Positions 52,338-60,705 are shown, counted from the first letter of the stretch. The stretch: DNA of 64,000 nucleotides from Archangium violaceum (GCF_016859125.1 NZ_CP069338.1:4403501-4467500); one strand, 5' to 3'. The notes: generated from the letters alone by a model not told the origin. A program made the numbers and translations.

Positions 52338-52916
52338 TCAAACCTCGAGGAACTTGATGCCGGTGATGCCCGCTTGCTCCAGGGCCCGCTTGACGTGCTC
52401 GGAGACGATGAGGACGACCTTCCAGCCCCAGGGGCGGAAGATGTGGGCCTCTCCGATTTTCATGGGGTCCACCTTCAGCCCCGCGACGTTGCGGTATTGG
52501 CCCAGCTTGTCCGGGCGGTTGTCCTCCGGGAGCCAGTAGAGCACCTCCTCACACCGGGCGTCGTCGATGCACCGGATGATTTGCAGGGCATTGAGGATGA
52601 ACCAGGGCTCCGTCTGTCCTTCCACCTCCACGGGAATGAACTGGACCTCCTTCTGGAGACCCAGACGCTCGAACAGCGCGACGACCCGGTGGTGAACGAC
52701 AGGAATCGCAAAGGAGGCAAGGGAGAACTCGAGGGCCTCACCCGCGGGATTCACCGGGAAGCGAATCAGTCCCTTGATATCCAGGACTCTTCCTTCCTTG
52801 AACTGGCCGGTATCGAGCCATTGACCTTGCACATCGATAGGGCGCCTCAAGTGCCAGCGTCCAGGAAATTGCATATCATCAAAAATGTCGTAATACCTTA
52901 CGGGCATGGTGGTCAT
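52338..52916 (-). CDS. Imm11-like immunity protein 4 (most divergent array copy)
   Basis: 192 residues, starting MTTMPVRYYDIFDDMQFPGRW. Its first ~75 residues differ strongly from the other array copies (RRPIDVQGQWLDTGQFKEG, NPAGEALEFSLASFAIPVVH) and resemble the plus-strand immunity gene at 58591. The second half (RNVAGLKVDPMKIGEAHIF, GWKVVLIVSEHVKRALEQAG) matches copy 1. This is a clear mosaic. It overlaps the toxin 4 stop by ATGA. Confidence 0.8.
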   Translation of the reverse strand: MTTMPVRYYDIFDDMQFPGRWHLRRPIDVQGQWLDTGQFKEGRVLDIKGLIRFPVNPAGEALEFSLASFAIPVVHHRVVALFERLGLQKEVQFIPVEVEGQTEPWFILNALQIIRCIDDARCEEVLYWLPEDNRPDKLGQYRNVAGLKVDPMKIGEAHIFRPWGWKVVLIVSEHVKRALEQAGITGIKFLEV

Positions 52917-54247
52917 CGCTGCCTCGTGGCGAGCTTGTTGAGTCTAGAACCCGGCGTACACACGTCCCCTGCGATTCTATCGAGCTCTTCCATCAGTCTG
53001 GCTCGACACTCATCCACAGGCCTGCAGGTCCCAATCGCCTCTTCCAATCGCCTGAATATCTCGCGGTGGTACTCCTCGGGATGAGGCCCCTTGTGGCCTC
53101 GCAGATAGACGATGTTCGCCGGGTCCTCGAGGCTCATTCCCGCGAGTGCGAAGAATTCCTCGAATTGTGGCGTCCAGGGGCCACCACTGCTCTCGGACTT
53201 GTCGTTCTTGTTGGTGCACAGGTGGTGGGCGTGGTGGCCATCCCGCTTCGATTCGGCACACGCGCCCGTCGTCCTTGCCGAGGACGCCGCCGCCGTGACC
53301 GCGGAGGCGCTCGTGCTCGCCGACACGCCCATGAGCACCACGATGCCGTCCGCCACATTCACCCGCGCGCGAGTCCCCGCGCTCACCTTGAAGCCACCCC
53401 GCCCTCCCGCGAAGGCGAAGCGCGGAGGAGACAGCCGCGCCCACAGCCCGCCCCGGGGCACCTCTGGTAGTCCTCGGGCCAGCTTCGCTCCCGCCACCGT
53501 CACCAGCACGCGCAACCCCACTCCTCCCAGCGCCTTGCCGAAGCGCTCGGCCACCGCCTCCAACTGCTCCTGCGTCCTCGCTGCCTCCGCCTCCCGGTAC
53601 AGGTGCAGGCACGCCAGCCCCACGGCGTAGAGCTCCGCGGCCGAGTACGTCATCAGCAGCCCCAGCGACACCGCTGCCGCGAACGCCTTGCTGAAGAGCG
53701 GCTCGGGCGCCGCCCAGGCCAGCGTGTAGAGCATCATCGACAGGCCCACCGACAGCAGCACGGCGGGAGAGCTGAACAGCTCCACGGCGGCCTCGCGGAC
53801 GCCGTCGCCCATGTAGCGCGGGGAGAGCGCGAGCGCTTGAAACCACCTGGCTCTCTCCAGCGAGCCCGGTAGCTCCACCAGGGCAGGCCCATACAGCGCC
53901 TCGTACGCCTCGCGCGCACGGCTCTCCAGGTCCGAGCGCCGGGAGTCTGGTGGATGCCCGAGCAGGCTGCCTGCAACCACCACGGTCGGGTGGGCTTTCC
54001 TCGGTGTCCAGCCGTCCCCCAACGCCGCCACCACCTCCCGTGCATCCTCCAGCGAGAACAGAGACAACGCCGGGTTGGGTCCGAGCGGCTTGAAGCTGAG
54101 CCTCAGTCCAAGGCCTTCATCGCCTCGGTACTCGCTCACCACCACGGCTTCCAACACATGGAGCCGCGATTCGGTTGCGGGCGGAGCGGCCTGGGCGGAA
54201 ACAGGCACCCACAGCCACACGCAGAAGGCGAGGAGACGTAAGAGCAT
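52913..54247 (-). CDS. AHH-nuclease toxin 4
   Basis: 444 residues. Signal MLLRLLAFCVWLWVPVSAQA. The hydrophobic region differs slightly (MMLYTLAWAAPEPLFSKAF). The AHH core is DGHHAHHLCTNKND, where the Asp before the first His is Gly in this copy. The tail RRLEEAIGTCRPVDECRARL...LATRQR is unique. The partner immunity gene is also the most divergent, which fits co-variation. Confidence 0.85.
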   Translation of the reverse strand: MLLRLLAFCVWLWVPVSAQAAPPATESRLHVLEAVVVSEYRGDEGLGLRLSFKPLGPNPALSLFSLEDAREVVAALGDGWTPRKAHPTVVVAGSLLGHPPDSRRSDLESRAREAYEALYGPALVELPGSLERARWFQALALSPRYMGDGVREAAVELFSSPAVLLSVGLSMMLYTLAWAAPEPLFSKAFAAAVSLGLLMTYSAAELYAVGLACLHLYREAEAARTQEQLEAVAERFGKALGGVGLRVLVTVAGAKLARGLPEVPRGGLWARLSPPRFAFAGGRGGFKVSAGTRARVNVADGIVVLMGVSASTSASAVTAAASSARTTGACAESKRDGHHAHHLCTNKNDKSESSGGPWTPQFEEFFALAGMSLEDPANIVYLRGHKGPHPEEYHREIFRRLEEAIGTCRPVDECRARLMEELDRIAGDVCTPGSRLNKLATRQR

Positions 54248-54305
54248 GAGTGGTTCCGGGGTCTACCACGAGGGCGAATCCCCGAACGAGCCCGCGTGCC
54301 GCCCG

Positions 54306-54890
54306 TCAGACCTCGAGGAACTTGATGCCGGTGATGTCCTCTTCCTCCAGGGCTCGCTTGACGTGCTCGGAGACGATGAGGACCACTGGCCAGCCCCAGG
54401 GCCGGAAGATGTGGGCCTCTCCGATCTTCGTGGGGTCCACCTTCAGTCCTTGAACGTTCTGGTATTCACCCACCCTGTCCGGCTGACCGTCTTCCGGTCC
54501 CCAATACAGCACCTCCTCACTCCGGGCATCGTCGATGCACCGGATGACTTGGAGGGCATTGAGGATGAACCAGGGCTCCGTTTGTCCCTCCACCTCCACG
54601 GGGATGAACTGGACCTCCTTCTGGAGGCCCAGACGCTCGAACAGCGCGACGACCCGGCGGTGGACGATGGGAGTCCCCAGAGCATGAGAGAACTCGATTG
54701 GAATGCCCGCTGGTTTCACGGATAAGCGAATCGGCTTCTCGATATTCAGAACCCGCCCTTCCTTGAATTGCCAGACGTCGAACGATAATTCTTCCCGACC
54801 CTCCTCATCATCACGAGGCATTCTCAGGTGCCATCGCCCTGGAATGTACTTGTCGTCGTATATTTTGTAATAGCTTGTTTGCGCCATCAT
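54306..54890 (-). CDS. Imm11-like immunity protein 5
   Basis: 194 residues, starting MMAQTSYYKIYDDKYIPGRW, one residue longer than most through an extra Ser in EELSFDVWQF. The segment LYWGPEDGQPDRVGEYQNVQ is shared only with immunity protein 6. It overlaps the toxin 5 stop by ATGA and is separated from toxin 4 by 58 bp. Confidence 0.8.
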   Translation of the reverse strand: MMAQTSYYKIYDDKYIPGRWHLRMPRDDEEGREELSFDVWQFKEGRVLNIEKPIRLSVKPAGIPIEFSHALGTPIVHRRVVALFERLGLQKEVQFIPVEVEGQTEPWFILNALQVIRCIDDARSEEVLYWGPEDGQPDRVGEYQNVQGLKVDPTKIGEAHIFRPWGWPVVLIVSEHVKRALEEEDITGIKFLEV

Positions 54891-56221
54891 GGTTTCCTCG
54901 TGGCAAGCTTGTTGAGTTTGGAGCCGGGCGTACACACGTCCCCTGCGATCTTGTCGAGAGCCCTCATGAGCCTGGCTCGACAGTCAGCTATAGGCCTACA
55001 GCCATCAAGTGCTCCCTCCAATCGTTCGAAGATCTCGCTGTGGTACACCTCGGGATGGGGCCCTTTGTGGCCTCGTAGGTAGACGATGTTCGCCGGGTCC
55101 TCGAGGCTCATTCCCGCGAGTGCGAAGAGTTCCTCGAACTCCGGCGTCCAGGGGCCACCACGGCTCTCGGACTTGTCGTTCTTGTTGGTGCACAGGTGGT
55201 GGGCGTGGTGGTCATCCCGCTTCGATTCGGCACACGCGCCCGTCGTCCTTGCCGAGGACGCCGCCGCAGTGACCGAGGCGGCGGTCGTGCTCGCCGACAC
55301 GCCCATGAGCACCACGGTGCCGTCAGCCACACTCACCCGCGTGCGCGTCCCCGCGCTCACCTTGAAGCCACCCCGCCCTCCCGCGAAGGCGAAGCGCGGA
55401 GGAGACAGCCGCGCCCACAGCCCGCCCCGGGGCACCTCTGGCAGTCCTCGGGCCAGCTTCGCTCCCGCCACCGTCACCAGCACGCGCAACCCCACTCCTC
55501 CCAGCGCCTTGCCGAAGCGCTCGGCCACCGCTTCCAACTGCGCTTGCGTCCTCGCTGCCTCCGCCTCCCGGTACAGGTGCAGGCACGCCAGCCCCACGGC
55601 GTAGAGCTCCGCGGCCGAGTACGTCATCAGCAGCCCCAGCGTCACAGCCGCCGCGAACGCCTTGCTGAAGAGCGGCTCGGGCGCCGCCCACGCCATCATG
55701 TAGAGCATCATCGACAGGCCCACCGACAGCAGCACGGCGGGAGAGCTGAACATCTCCACGGCGGCCTCGCGGACCCCGTCGCCCATGTAGCGAGGGGAGA
55801 GCGCGAGCGCCTGAAACCACCTGGCGCTCTCCAGCGAGCCCGGTAGCTCCACCAGAGCAGGCCCATACAGCGCCTCGTACGCCTCGCGCGTGCGTCTCTC
55901 CATGTCCGAGCGCCGGGAGTCTGGTGGATGCCCGACAAGGCTGCCTGCAACCACCACGGTCGGGTGGGCTTTCCTCGGTGTCCAGCCGTCCCCCAACGCC
56001 GCCACCACCTCCCGTGCATCCTCCCGCGAGAACAGAGACAAAGCCGGATTGGGTCCGAGCGGCTTGAAGCTGAGCCTCAGTCCATGGCCTTCATCGCCTT
56101 GGTACTCGCTCACCACCACGGCTTCCAACACATGGAGCCGCGATTCGGTTGCGGGCGGAGCGGCCTGGGCGGAAACAGGCACCCACAGCCACACGCAGAA
56201 GGCGAGGAGACGTAAGAGCAT
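54887..56221 (-). CDS. AHH-nuclease toxin 5
   Basis: 444 residues. Signal MLLRLLAFCVWLWVPVSAQA. The middle mixes stretches typical of toxins 1/2 (LVGHPPDSRRSDMERRTREAY) with others typical of 3/4 (GDGWTPRKAHPTV, AELYAVGLACLHLY), again a mosaic. The AHH core is HHAHHLCTNKND; PHPEVYHSEIF has Val in place of Glu. The tail is ERLEGALDGCRPIADC...LATRKP. It is the most upstream intact toxin in the array. Confidence 0.85.
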   Translation of the reverse strand: MLLRLLAFCVWLWVPVSAQAAPPATESRLHVLEAVVVSEYQGDEGHGLRLSFKPLGPNPALSLFSREDAREVVAALGDGWTPRKAHPTVVVAGSLVGHPPDSRRSDMERRTREAYEALYGPALVELPGSLESARWFQALALSPRYMGDGVREAAVEMFSSPAVLLSVGLSMMLYMMAWAAPEPLFSKAFAAAVTLGLLMTYSAAELYAVGLACLHLYREAEAARTQAQLEAVAERFGKALGGVGLRVLVTVAGAKLARGLPEVPRGGLWARLSPPRFAFAGGRGGFKVSAGTRTRVSVADGTVVLMGVSASTTAASVTAAASSARTTGACAESKRDDHHAHHLCTNKNDKSESRGGPWTPEFEELFALAGMSLEDPANIVYLRGHKGPHPEVYHSEIFERLEGALDGCRPIADCRARLMRALDKIAGDVCTPGSKLNKLATRKP

Positions 56222-56279
56222 GAGTGGTTCCGGGGTCTACCACGAGGGCGAATCCCCGAACGAGCCCGCGTGCCGCCCG

Positions 56280-56861
56280 TCAGACCTCGAGGAACTTGAT
56301 GCCGGTGATGCCTTCTTTCTCCTGGGCCCGCTTGACGTGCTCGGAGACGATGAGGACCACCTTCCAGCCCCAGGGCCGGAAGATGTGGGCCTCTCCAATC
56401 TTCGTGGGGTCCACCTTCAGTCCTTGAACGTTCTGGTATTCACCCACCCTGTCCGGCTGACCGTCTTCCGGTCCCCAATACAGCACCTCCTCACTTCGGG
56501 CATCGTCGATGCACCGGATGACTTGGAGGGCATTGAGGATGAACCAGGGCTCCGTCTGCCCCTCCACCTCTACGGGGATGAACTGGACCTCTTTCTGGAG
56601 ACCCAGACACTCGAAGAGCGCGACGACCCGGCGATGGACGATGGGAATCCCCAGAGCGTGAGAGAACTCGATTGGAGTGCCCGTTGGCTTCACGGACAAG
56701 CGAATCGGCTTCTCGATGTTCAGGACCCGGCCCTCGTTGAATCGCCAGACGTCGAACAGTTCTTCCCGGCCGTCCTCATCATTACGAGGCATTCTCACGT
56801 GCCATCGCCCTGGAATGTACTTGTCGTCGTAGAGATCGTAGTACTTCATCTGCGCGGTCAT
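56280..56861 (-). CDS. Imm11-like immunity protein 6 (orphan)
   Basis: 193 residues, starting MTAQMKYYDLYDDKYIPGRW. Intact, and ends like the others (GWKVVLIVSEHVKRAQEKEG). It has no whole toxin: only the last ~43 codons of one precede it, overlapping by ATGA as usual. It is the first complete gene of the minus-strand array. It may protect against toxins of other strains. Confidence 0.8.
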   Translation of the reverse strand: MTAQMKYYDLYDDKYIPGRWHVRMPRNDEDGREELFDVWRFNEGRVLNIEKPIRLSVKPTGTPIEFSHALGIPIVHRRVVALFECLGLQKEVQFIPVEVEGQTEPWFILNALQVIRCIDDARSEEVLYWGPEDGQPDRVGEYQNVQGLKVDPTKIGEAHIFRPWGWKVVLIVSEHVKRAQEKEGITGIKFLEV

Positions 56862-56990
56862 GATTGCCTCGTAGCAGGCCTGTTGAGCCGGGAGCCGGGC
56901 GTACACTCGTCCCCTGCGATCTCGTCGAGTTCTTCCACGAGCTGGGCTCGACACTCGGACCGGGTTCTACACAGGTCTTGATTCCCCACG
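56858..56990 (-). pseudogene. AHH toxin tail fragment
   Basis: About 43 codons encode CRTRSECRAQLVEELDEIAG then DECTPGSRLNRPATRQS and a stop, matching only the toxin C-terminus downstream of the AHH core. The rest of the toxin gene is absent. The break lies near 56990. Confidence 0.75.
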
Positions 56991-57231
56991 GAAGGACCAC
57001 CTGGGGCGTCACCCCTCTGGTCCACCCTCTACGGTGGGGTACTCCGACAAGCTCCCGGCATGAGTCGGTGGGGGCCCGAGTGTCGCAAGGTGCTTTTCCG
57101 CGAGTGCGACCCGAGTCCCCGTCCGGGTGGGGTCTCCCTCATGGGATCCGGCTGGTTCTGGCTCTCCGTTACCTGGGGATGGACAATGACGTTCGACGCC
57201 CCAGAATGAGCAGGGGCCGCCGGAGTCGGTC
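56991..57231. promoter_or_regulatory. Divergent intergenic region between array and plus-strand pair
   Basis: 241 bp between the toxin-tail fragment (minus) and the plus-strand toxin. It is the only stretch able to hold promoters for both transcripts. No clear -35/-10 or operator seen. GGGGTACTCC at 57038 recurs near the other array edge at 46417 as GGGGTACTCC, which may mark a shared recombination border. Confidence 0.4.
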
Positions 57232-58594
57232 ATGAACTCGCGAGTCTTCTCCGTCCTTTGCTCGTGGCTGTTGCTACCGCTGGTGGTGTGGGCAACCCCG
57301 TCCGAAGGTCAATCACGGCTGCGGATGTTGGAGCCGGTGCGGGTGGAGGAATACCGCGGAGATGAAGGGGTCGGAGTGCGGCTTGGCTTCAAGGCGCTGG
57401 AAGCGGAGCCAACTCTGGCCCTGTGGACGCTGGAGGAGGCGCGGGAGGTGGTGGCGGCGCTGGAGGAAGAGTTCGGGTGGGAGGGAAGGGCAGGGACGAG
57501 GGGGAAGAAGGCCAGCCCGAGAGCGGAGGTGGTAGGCATGGCGTCCCTGCTGTCGCCGCATAGTTCGCCGCCAGCATTGGAGCGGCGGGTACGCGAGGCG
57601 TACGAGTCGCTGTATGGGCCTGCCCATGTGGAGTTGCCGGGCTCGCTGGAAAGGGCCAGGTGGTTTCAGGCGCTCGCGCTCTCACCGCGCTACATGGGAG
57701 ACGGGGTCCGCGAGGCCGCCGTGGAGATGTTCAGCTCTCCCGCCGTGCTGCTGTCGGTGGGCCTGTCGATGATGCTCTACATGATGGCGTGGGCGGTGCC
57801 CGAGCCTATTTTCTCGAAGGCCTTCGCGGCAGCGGTGACCGTTGGGACTGCTGATGACGTACACGGCGGCGGAACTGTACGCCGTGGGGCTGGCGTGCCT
57901 GCACCTGTACCGGGATGCGGAAGCGGCGAGGACGCAGGCGCAGTTGGAGGCGGTGGCCGAGCGCTTCGGAAAGGCGCTGGGAGGAGTGGGGCTGCGCGTA
58001 CTGGTGACGGTGGCGGGAGCGAAGCTGGCCAGGGGGTTGCCAGAGGTGCCCCAGGGCGGGCTGTGGGCGCGGCTGTCGCCTCCGCGCTTCGCCTTCGCGG
58101 GAGGGCAGGGTGGCTTCAGGGTGAGTGCGGGGACGCGCGCGCGGGTGAATGTGGCGGACGGCACGGTGGTGCTCATGGGCGTTTCGGCGAGCACGAGCGC
58201 CTCCGCGGTCACCACGGCGGCGTCCTCGGCACGGACGACGGGCGCGTGTGCCGAGTCGAAGAGGGATGACCACCACGCCCACCACCTGTGCACCAACAAG
58301 AACGACAAGTCCGAGAGCAGTGGTGGCCCCTGGACGCCACGGTTCGAGGTGCTCTTCGAACGGGCGGGGATGAGCCTGGAGGATCCAGCGAACATCGTTT
58401 ATTTGCGAGGCCACAAGGGGCCGCATCCCGAGGAGTATCACAGCGAAATCTTCAAACGGCTGAGGGAGGTGCTTGAGTTCTGTAGGCCTGGAGCTGATTG
58501 TCGAGCCAAGCTCGTGGATGAGCTCGACAGGATCTCAGGGGAGGTGTGTACGCCCGGCTCCACACTCAACAAGCTTGCCACGAGGAGACCGTGA
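57232..58594 (+). pseudogene. AHH-nuclease toxin 7, frameshifted, opposite strand
   Basis: Starts MNSRVFSVLCSWLLLPLVVW (signal peptide). Residues ~20-115 are much diverged from the array toxins (EEFGWEGRAGTRGKK, MASLLSPHSSPP), but from VELPGSLERARWFQ on it matches closely. Near 57842 the reading frame breaks: GTGACCGTTGGGACTGCTG has one extra T against the expected ...GTGGGACTGCTG. The second frame (from ~57842) gives LLMTYTAAELYAVG through HHAHHLCTNKND to the tail KRLREVLEFCRPGADC. A product with the nuclease could arise only by frameshifting or an internal start at ATG 57842. Confidence 0.8.
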
Positions 58595-59166
58595 CAGCAC
58601 AAATGAAGTATTACGAGTTATACGACGACGTGTATATCCCAGGACGTTGGCACTTGAAGATGCCTGTTGATGGTCGGGGTGAGTGGATCGACACCTGGCG
58701 GTTCAACGAGGGAAGAGTTCTCGATATTGAGGAGTCGATCCGCTTTCCCTTGAAGCTTGCGGGCGTTGCCCTGGAATTCACCCTTTGTTCCATGGGGGTT
58801 CCCGTCGTTCACCGCCGGGTCGTCTCGCTGTTCGAACGTCTGGGTCTCCAGAAGGAGGTCCAGTTCATTCCCGTGGAGGTGGATGGGCAGACGGAGCCTT
58901 GGTTCATTCTCAATACCTTGTACGTCATCCGATGCATCGACGACGCCAGGTGTGAGGAGGTTTTCTATTGGCTACCGGAGGACAACCGCCCGGACAAGTT
59001 GGGTGGATACAGGAATGTTCGGGGGCTGAAGGTGAACCCGGCGAAGATTGGGAATGCCAATATCTTCCGCCCCTGGGGCTGGAAGGTCGTCCTCATCGTC
59101 TCCGAGCGCATCAAGCAAGCCCTGGAAGAAGAGGGCATCACCGGCACGAAATTCATCGAGGTTTGA
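58591..59166 (+). CDS. Imm11-like immunity protein 7
   Basis: 191 residues, starting at GTG 58591, which overlaps the toxin stop as GTGA, the counterpart of ATGA in the array; ATG 58603 is an alternative. It reads V/MTAQMKYYELYDDVYIPG, then LKMPVDGRGEWIDTWRF and LEFTLCSMGVPVVH, similar to immunity 4. The C-terminal VVLIVSERIKQALEEEGITG is intact. It stays open although its toxin is broken, so it may be selected on its own. Confidence 0.8.
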   Translation: MTAQMKYYELYDDVYIPGRWHLKMPVDGRGEWIDTWRFNEGRVLDIEESIRFPLKLAGVALEFTLCSMGVPVVHRRVVSLFERLGLQKEVQFIPVEVDGQTEPWFILNTLYVIRCIDDARCEEVFYWLPEDNRPDKLGGYRNVRGLKVNPAKIGNANIFRPWGWKVVLIVSERIKQALEEEGITGTKFIEV

Positions 59167-59179
59167 AGCCTCGCGCCTC

Positions 59180-60088
59180 TCAGCCCGTGGGGCTCGCGCC
59201 GGGTGGCTCGGGAATCTCTTCCTCCGGCGGCAGCACGTAGGGCTCGAGCGTATCGCGGTACTCGCTCACCAGCGTCTCCGGGGCGTGCACCTTCCGGCCC
59301 GTGAGCATCGCTTGCAACATCATCGCGTTGGCGACGCCCTTGCCCCTTACGTGGTTGTTGGTGACCACGTACACATCACTCACGCGCGGGTGTGCGGCGA
59401 TCTCCTTCGTGCGCTCGGCCCAGGGTTTCAGCTCCTTCGCCGAGTACAGGTAGTCGTAGCGCTCCATCGCGTTCGCCGTCTTGCGGAACCAATTGCGGTA
59501 GTTGCGCCCGTGCACCCGCACGTAGCCCACCGACGACGTCGCCCGCGCGCTCGGCGCTATCGAGTCGTGGAAGAGCGGCTGGTCGATGTTCACGAAGCCC
59601 ACGCCGCGCTCGGCCAGCTCCGCGAACACGTCCGGGACATTCCAGGACTCGTGCCGCACCTCGAGCACCAGTGGCCAGTCGGAGAACGTGGACACGATTT
59701 CGTCCAGCCAGTCCCGGTTCTCCTCGTCGTTGCGGAACGACCAGGGGAACTGTACCAGCACCGCTCCCAGCCTCCCGGCGTCATGGAGGGTGTCGAGCCC
59801 CTCGCGTGTCTGTCGCACCTCGTCCGCCGTCCACACCGCGTTGCGCTCGTGGGTGAAGCGCCGCCACAGCTTCGCGGTGAAGCGGAAGTCCGGGTTGAAG
59901 TCCGTGCGCTCCACCCAGAGTGCCGCGTTGCGGCGGCTGATGGGCCGGTAGAAGCTGGTGTTCAGCTCCAGCGCGTCGAAGTACCCCGCCAGGAAGGCCA
60001 GCGGGTCGAACCCCCTCGGCTTCGGCTTCGGGTACACCACTCCCGCCCAGTCGTCATAGCTCCACCCCGCGGGGCCGATGCGAATCAC
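59180..60088 (-). CDS. DUF72 family protein
   Basis: A 302-residue TIM-barrel-like protein. IGPAGWSYDDWAGVVYPK opens the family, then LELNTSFYRPIS, FTAKLWRRFTH, GAVLVQFPWSFRND, LEVRHESWNVPDV, and VYVVTNNHVRGKGVANA near the end. DUF72 proteins are widespread; no activity is well established, though sugar-isomerase-like and nucleic-acid roles have been proposed. The start GTG 60088 begins at the first conserved strand. Convergent with the immunity gene, 13 bp apart. Confidence 0.88.
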   Translation of the reverse strand: MIRIGPAGWSYDDWAGVVYPKPKPRGFDPLAFLAGYFDALELNTSFYRPISRRNAALWVERTDFNPDFRFTAKLWRRFTHERNAVWTADEVRQTREGLDTLHDAGRLGAVLVQFPWSFRNDEENRDWLDEIVSTFSDWPLVLEVRHESWNVPDVFAELAERGVGFVNIDQPLFHDSIAPSARATSSVGYVRVHGRNYRNWFRKTANAMERYDYLYSAKELKPWAERTKEIAAHPRVSDVYVVTNNHVRGKGVANAMMLQAMLTGRKVHAPETLVSEYRDTLEPYVLPPEEEIPEPPGASPTG

Positions 60089-60204
60089 GCGCGCTCCTCC
60101 ACCCGCACAGGGTGCGCACCGCCTTGATGCTCCGCAGCATGTGCCCGCCCGGCCGCCCCTCGGGTTGCCGGTCCGTGTAGAGCCCCCGACGCGCTGTGCG
60201 TCCA

Positions 60205-60248
60205 CCGCAAAGGCTGCGTGCCCCTCGAGGGCCTCCGCAAAGGCTGCG
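60205..60248. repeat. Direct repeat upstream of hpf
   Basis: CCGCAAAGGCTGCG occurs twice, at 60205-60218 and 60235-60248, a 30-bp period (about three helical turns). It could be a binding site for an activator of the sigma-54-like promoter 45 bp downstream. Confidence 0.4.
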
Positions 60249-60292
60249 CGACTTTCGGGGCCCAACCCCCTGGTTTCCGAGGGAAGAGGTGT

Positions 60293-60308
60293 TGGCTTCC
60301 CGTATGCA
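60293..60308 (+). promoter_or_regulatory. Candidate sigma-54 (-24/-12) promoter for hpf
   Basis: TGGCTTCCCGTATGCA has the invariant GG and GC at exactly the -24/-12 spacing (ten bases between them). It matches TGGC and TGCA of the consensus but not the AC and TT in between. The predicted start would be ~40-45 bp before the hpf ATG. Confidence 0.4.
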
Positions 60309-60363
60309 ATGGAGAGAGGTCGTCACGACGGCTCCAACGGTGAGCCAATCAAGAGGCGCGAAG

Positions 60364-60696
60364 ATGAAGCGAAACCTGCAGATCACCTTCCGTGGAATGA
60401 GTCCCAGCGATGCCCTCTCGGAGCACATCCGCGACAACGCGGAGAAGCTCGAGCAGTTCTTCGACGGCATCACTGGCTGCCACGTGGTGGTGGAGGAGCC
60501 GCACCGGCATCATCAGCAGGGCAAGCATTTCCACGTCCGTCTGGACCTGCACGTCCCGGGCAAGAACATCGTGGTCGACCGCGACAACGCGGAGAAGGCC
60601 GCCCACGAGGACGCCTACCAGGCCGTGAACGATGCCTTCGATGCCGCCCGGCGCCAGTTGCAGCACTACGCTGAAGGGCTCCGCGCCCACCGTTGA
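60364..60696 (+). CDS. hpf: Ribosome hibernation-promoting factor (HPF/YfiA family)
   Basis: A 110-residue protein beginning MKRNLQITFRGMSPSDALSE. LSEHIRDNAEKLEQFF, CHVVVEEPHRHHQQG and VRLDLHVPGKNIVVDRD fit the RaiA/HPF N-terminal fold. It lacks the extra C-terminal dimerisation domain of long HPF, so it is the short type. The family binds the 30S decoding site and stabilises or inactivates ribosomes in stationary phase. ATG 60364 is the conserved start. A strong hairpin follows. Confidence 0.92.
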   Translation: MKRNLQITFRGMSPSDALSEHIRDNAEKLEQFFDGITGCHVVVEEPHRHHQQGKHFHVRLDLHVPGKNIVVDRDNAEKAAHEDAYQAVNDAFDAARRQLQHYAEGLRAHR

Positions 60697-60705
60697 AGCA
60701 CGTGA

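Larger units (their letters stand above)
46440..56861 (-). repeat. Tandem array of toxin/immunity units (~1.97 kb period)
   Basis: Toxin start codons lie at 48355, 50329, 52303, 54247 and 56221, giving steps of 1974, 1974, 1944 and 1974 bp. Each unit is toxin, 4-bp overlap, immunity, then a 58-bp spacer (34 bp once). No promoter-sized gap lies inside the array, so it is probably one transcript starting near 57,000-57,230. Units are mosaics of shared blocks, as expected from unequal crossing over and gene conversion. Confidence 0.85.

Noticed and set aside
46440-56861. Array as an assembly or sequencing duplication artefact
   Set aside because: The copies differ at many coding positions, in spacer length and in matched toxin/immunity variants, which an artefact would not produce. 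Long reads would still be worthwhile.
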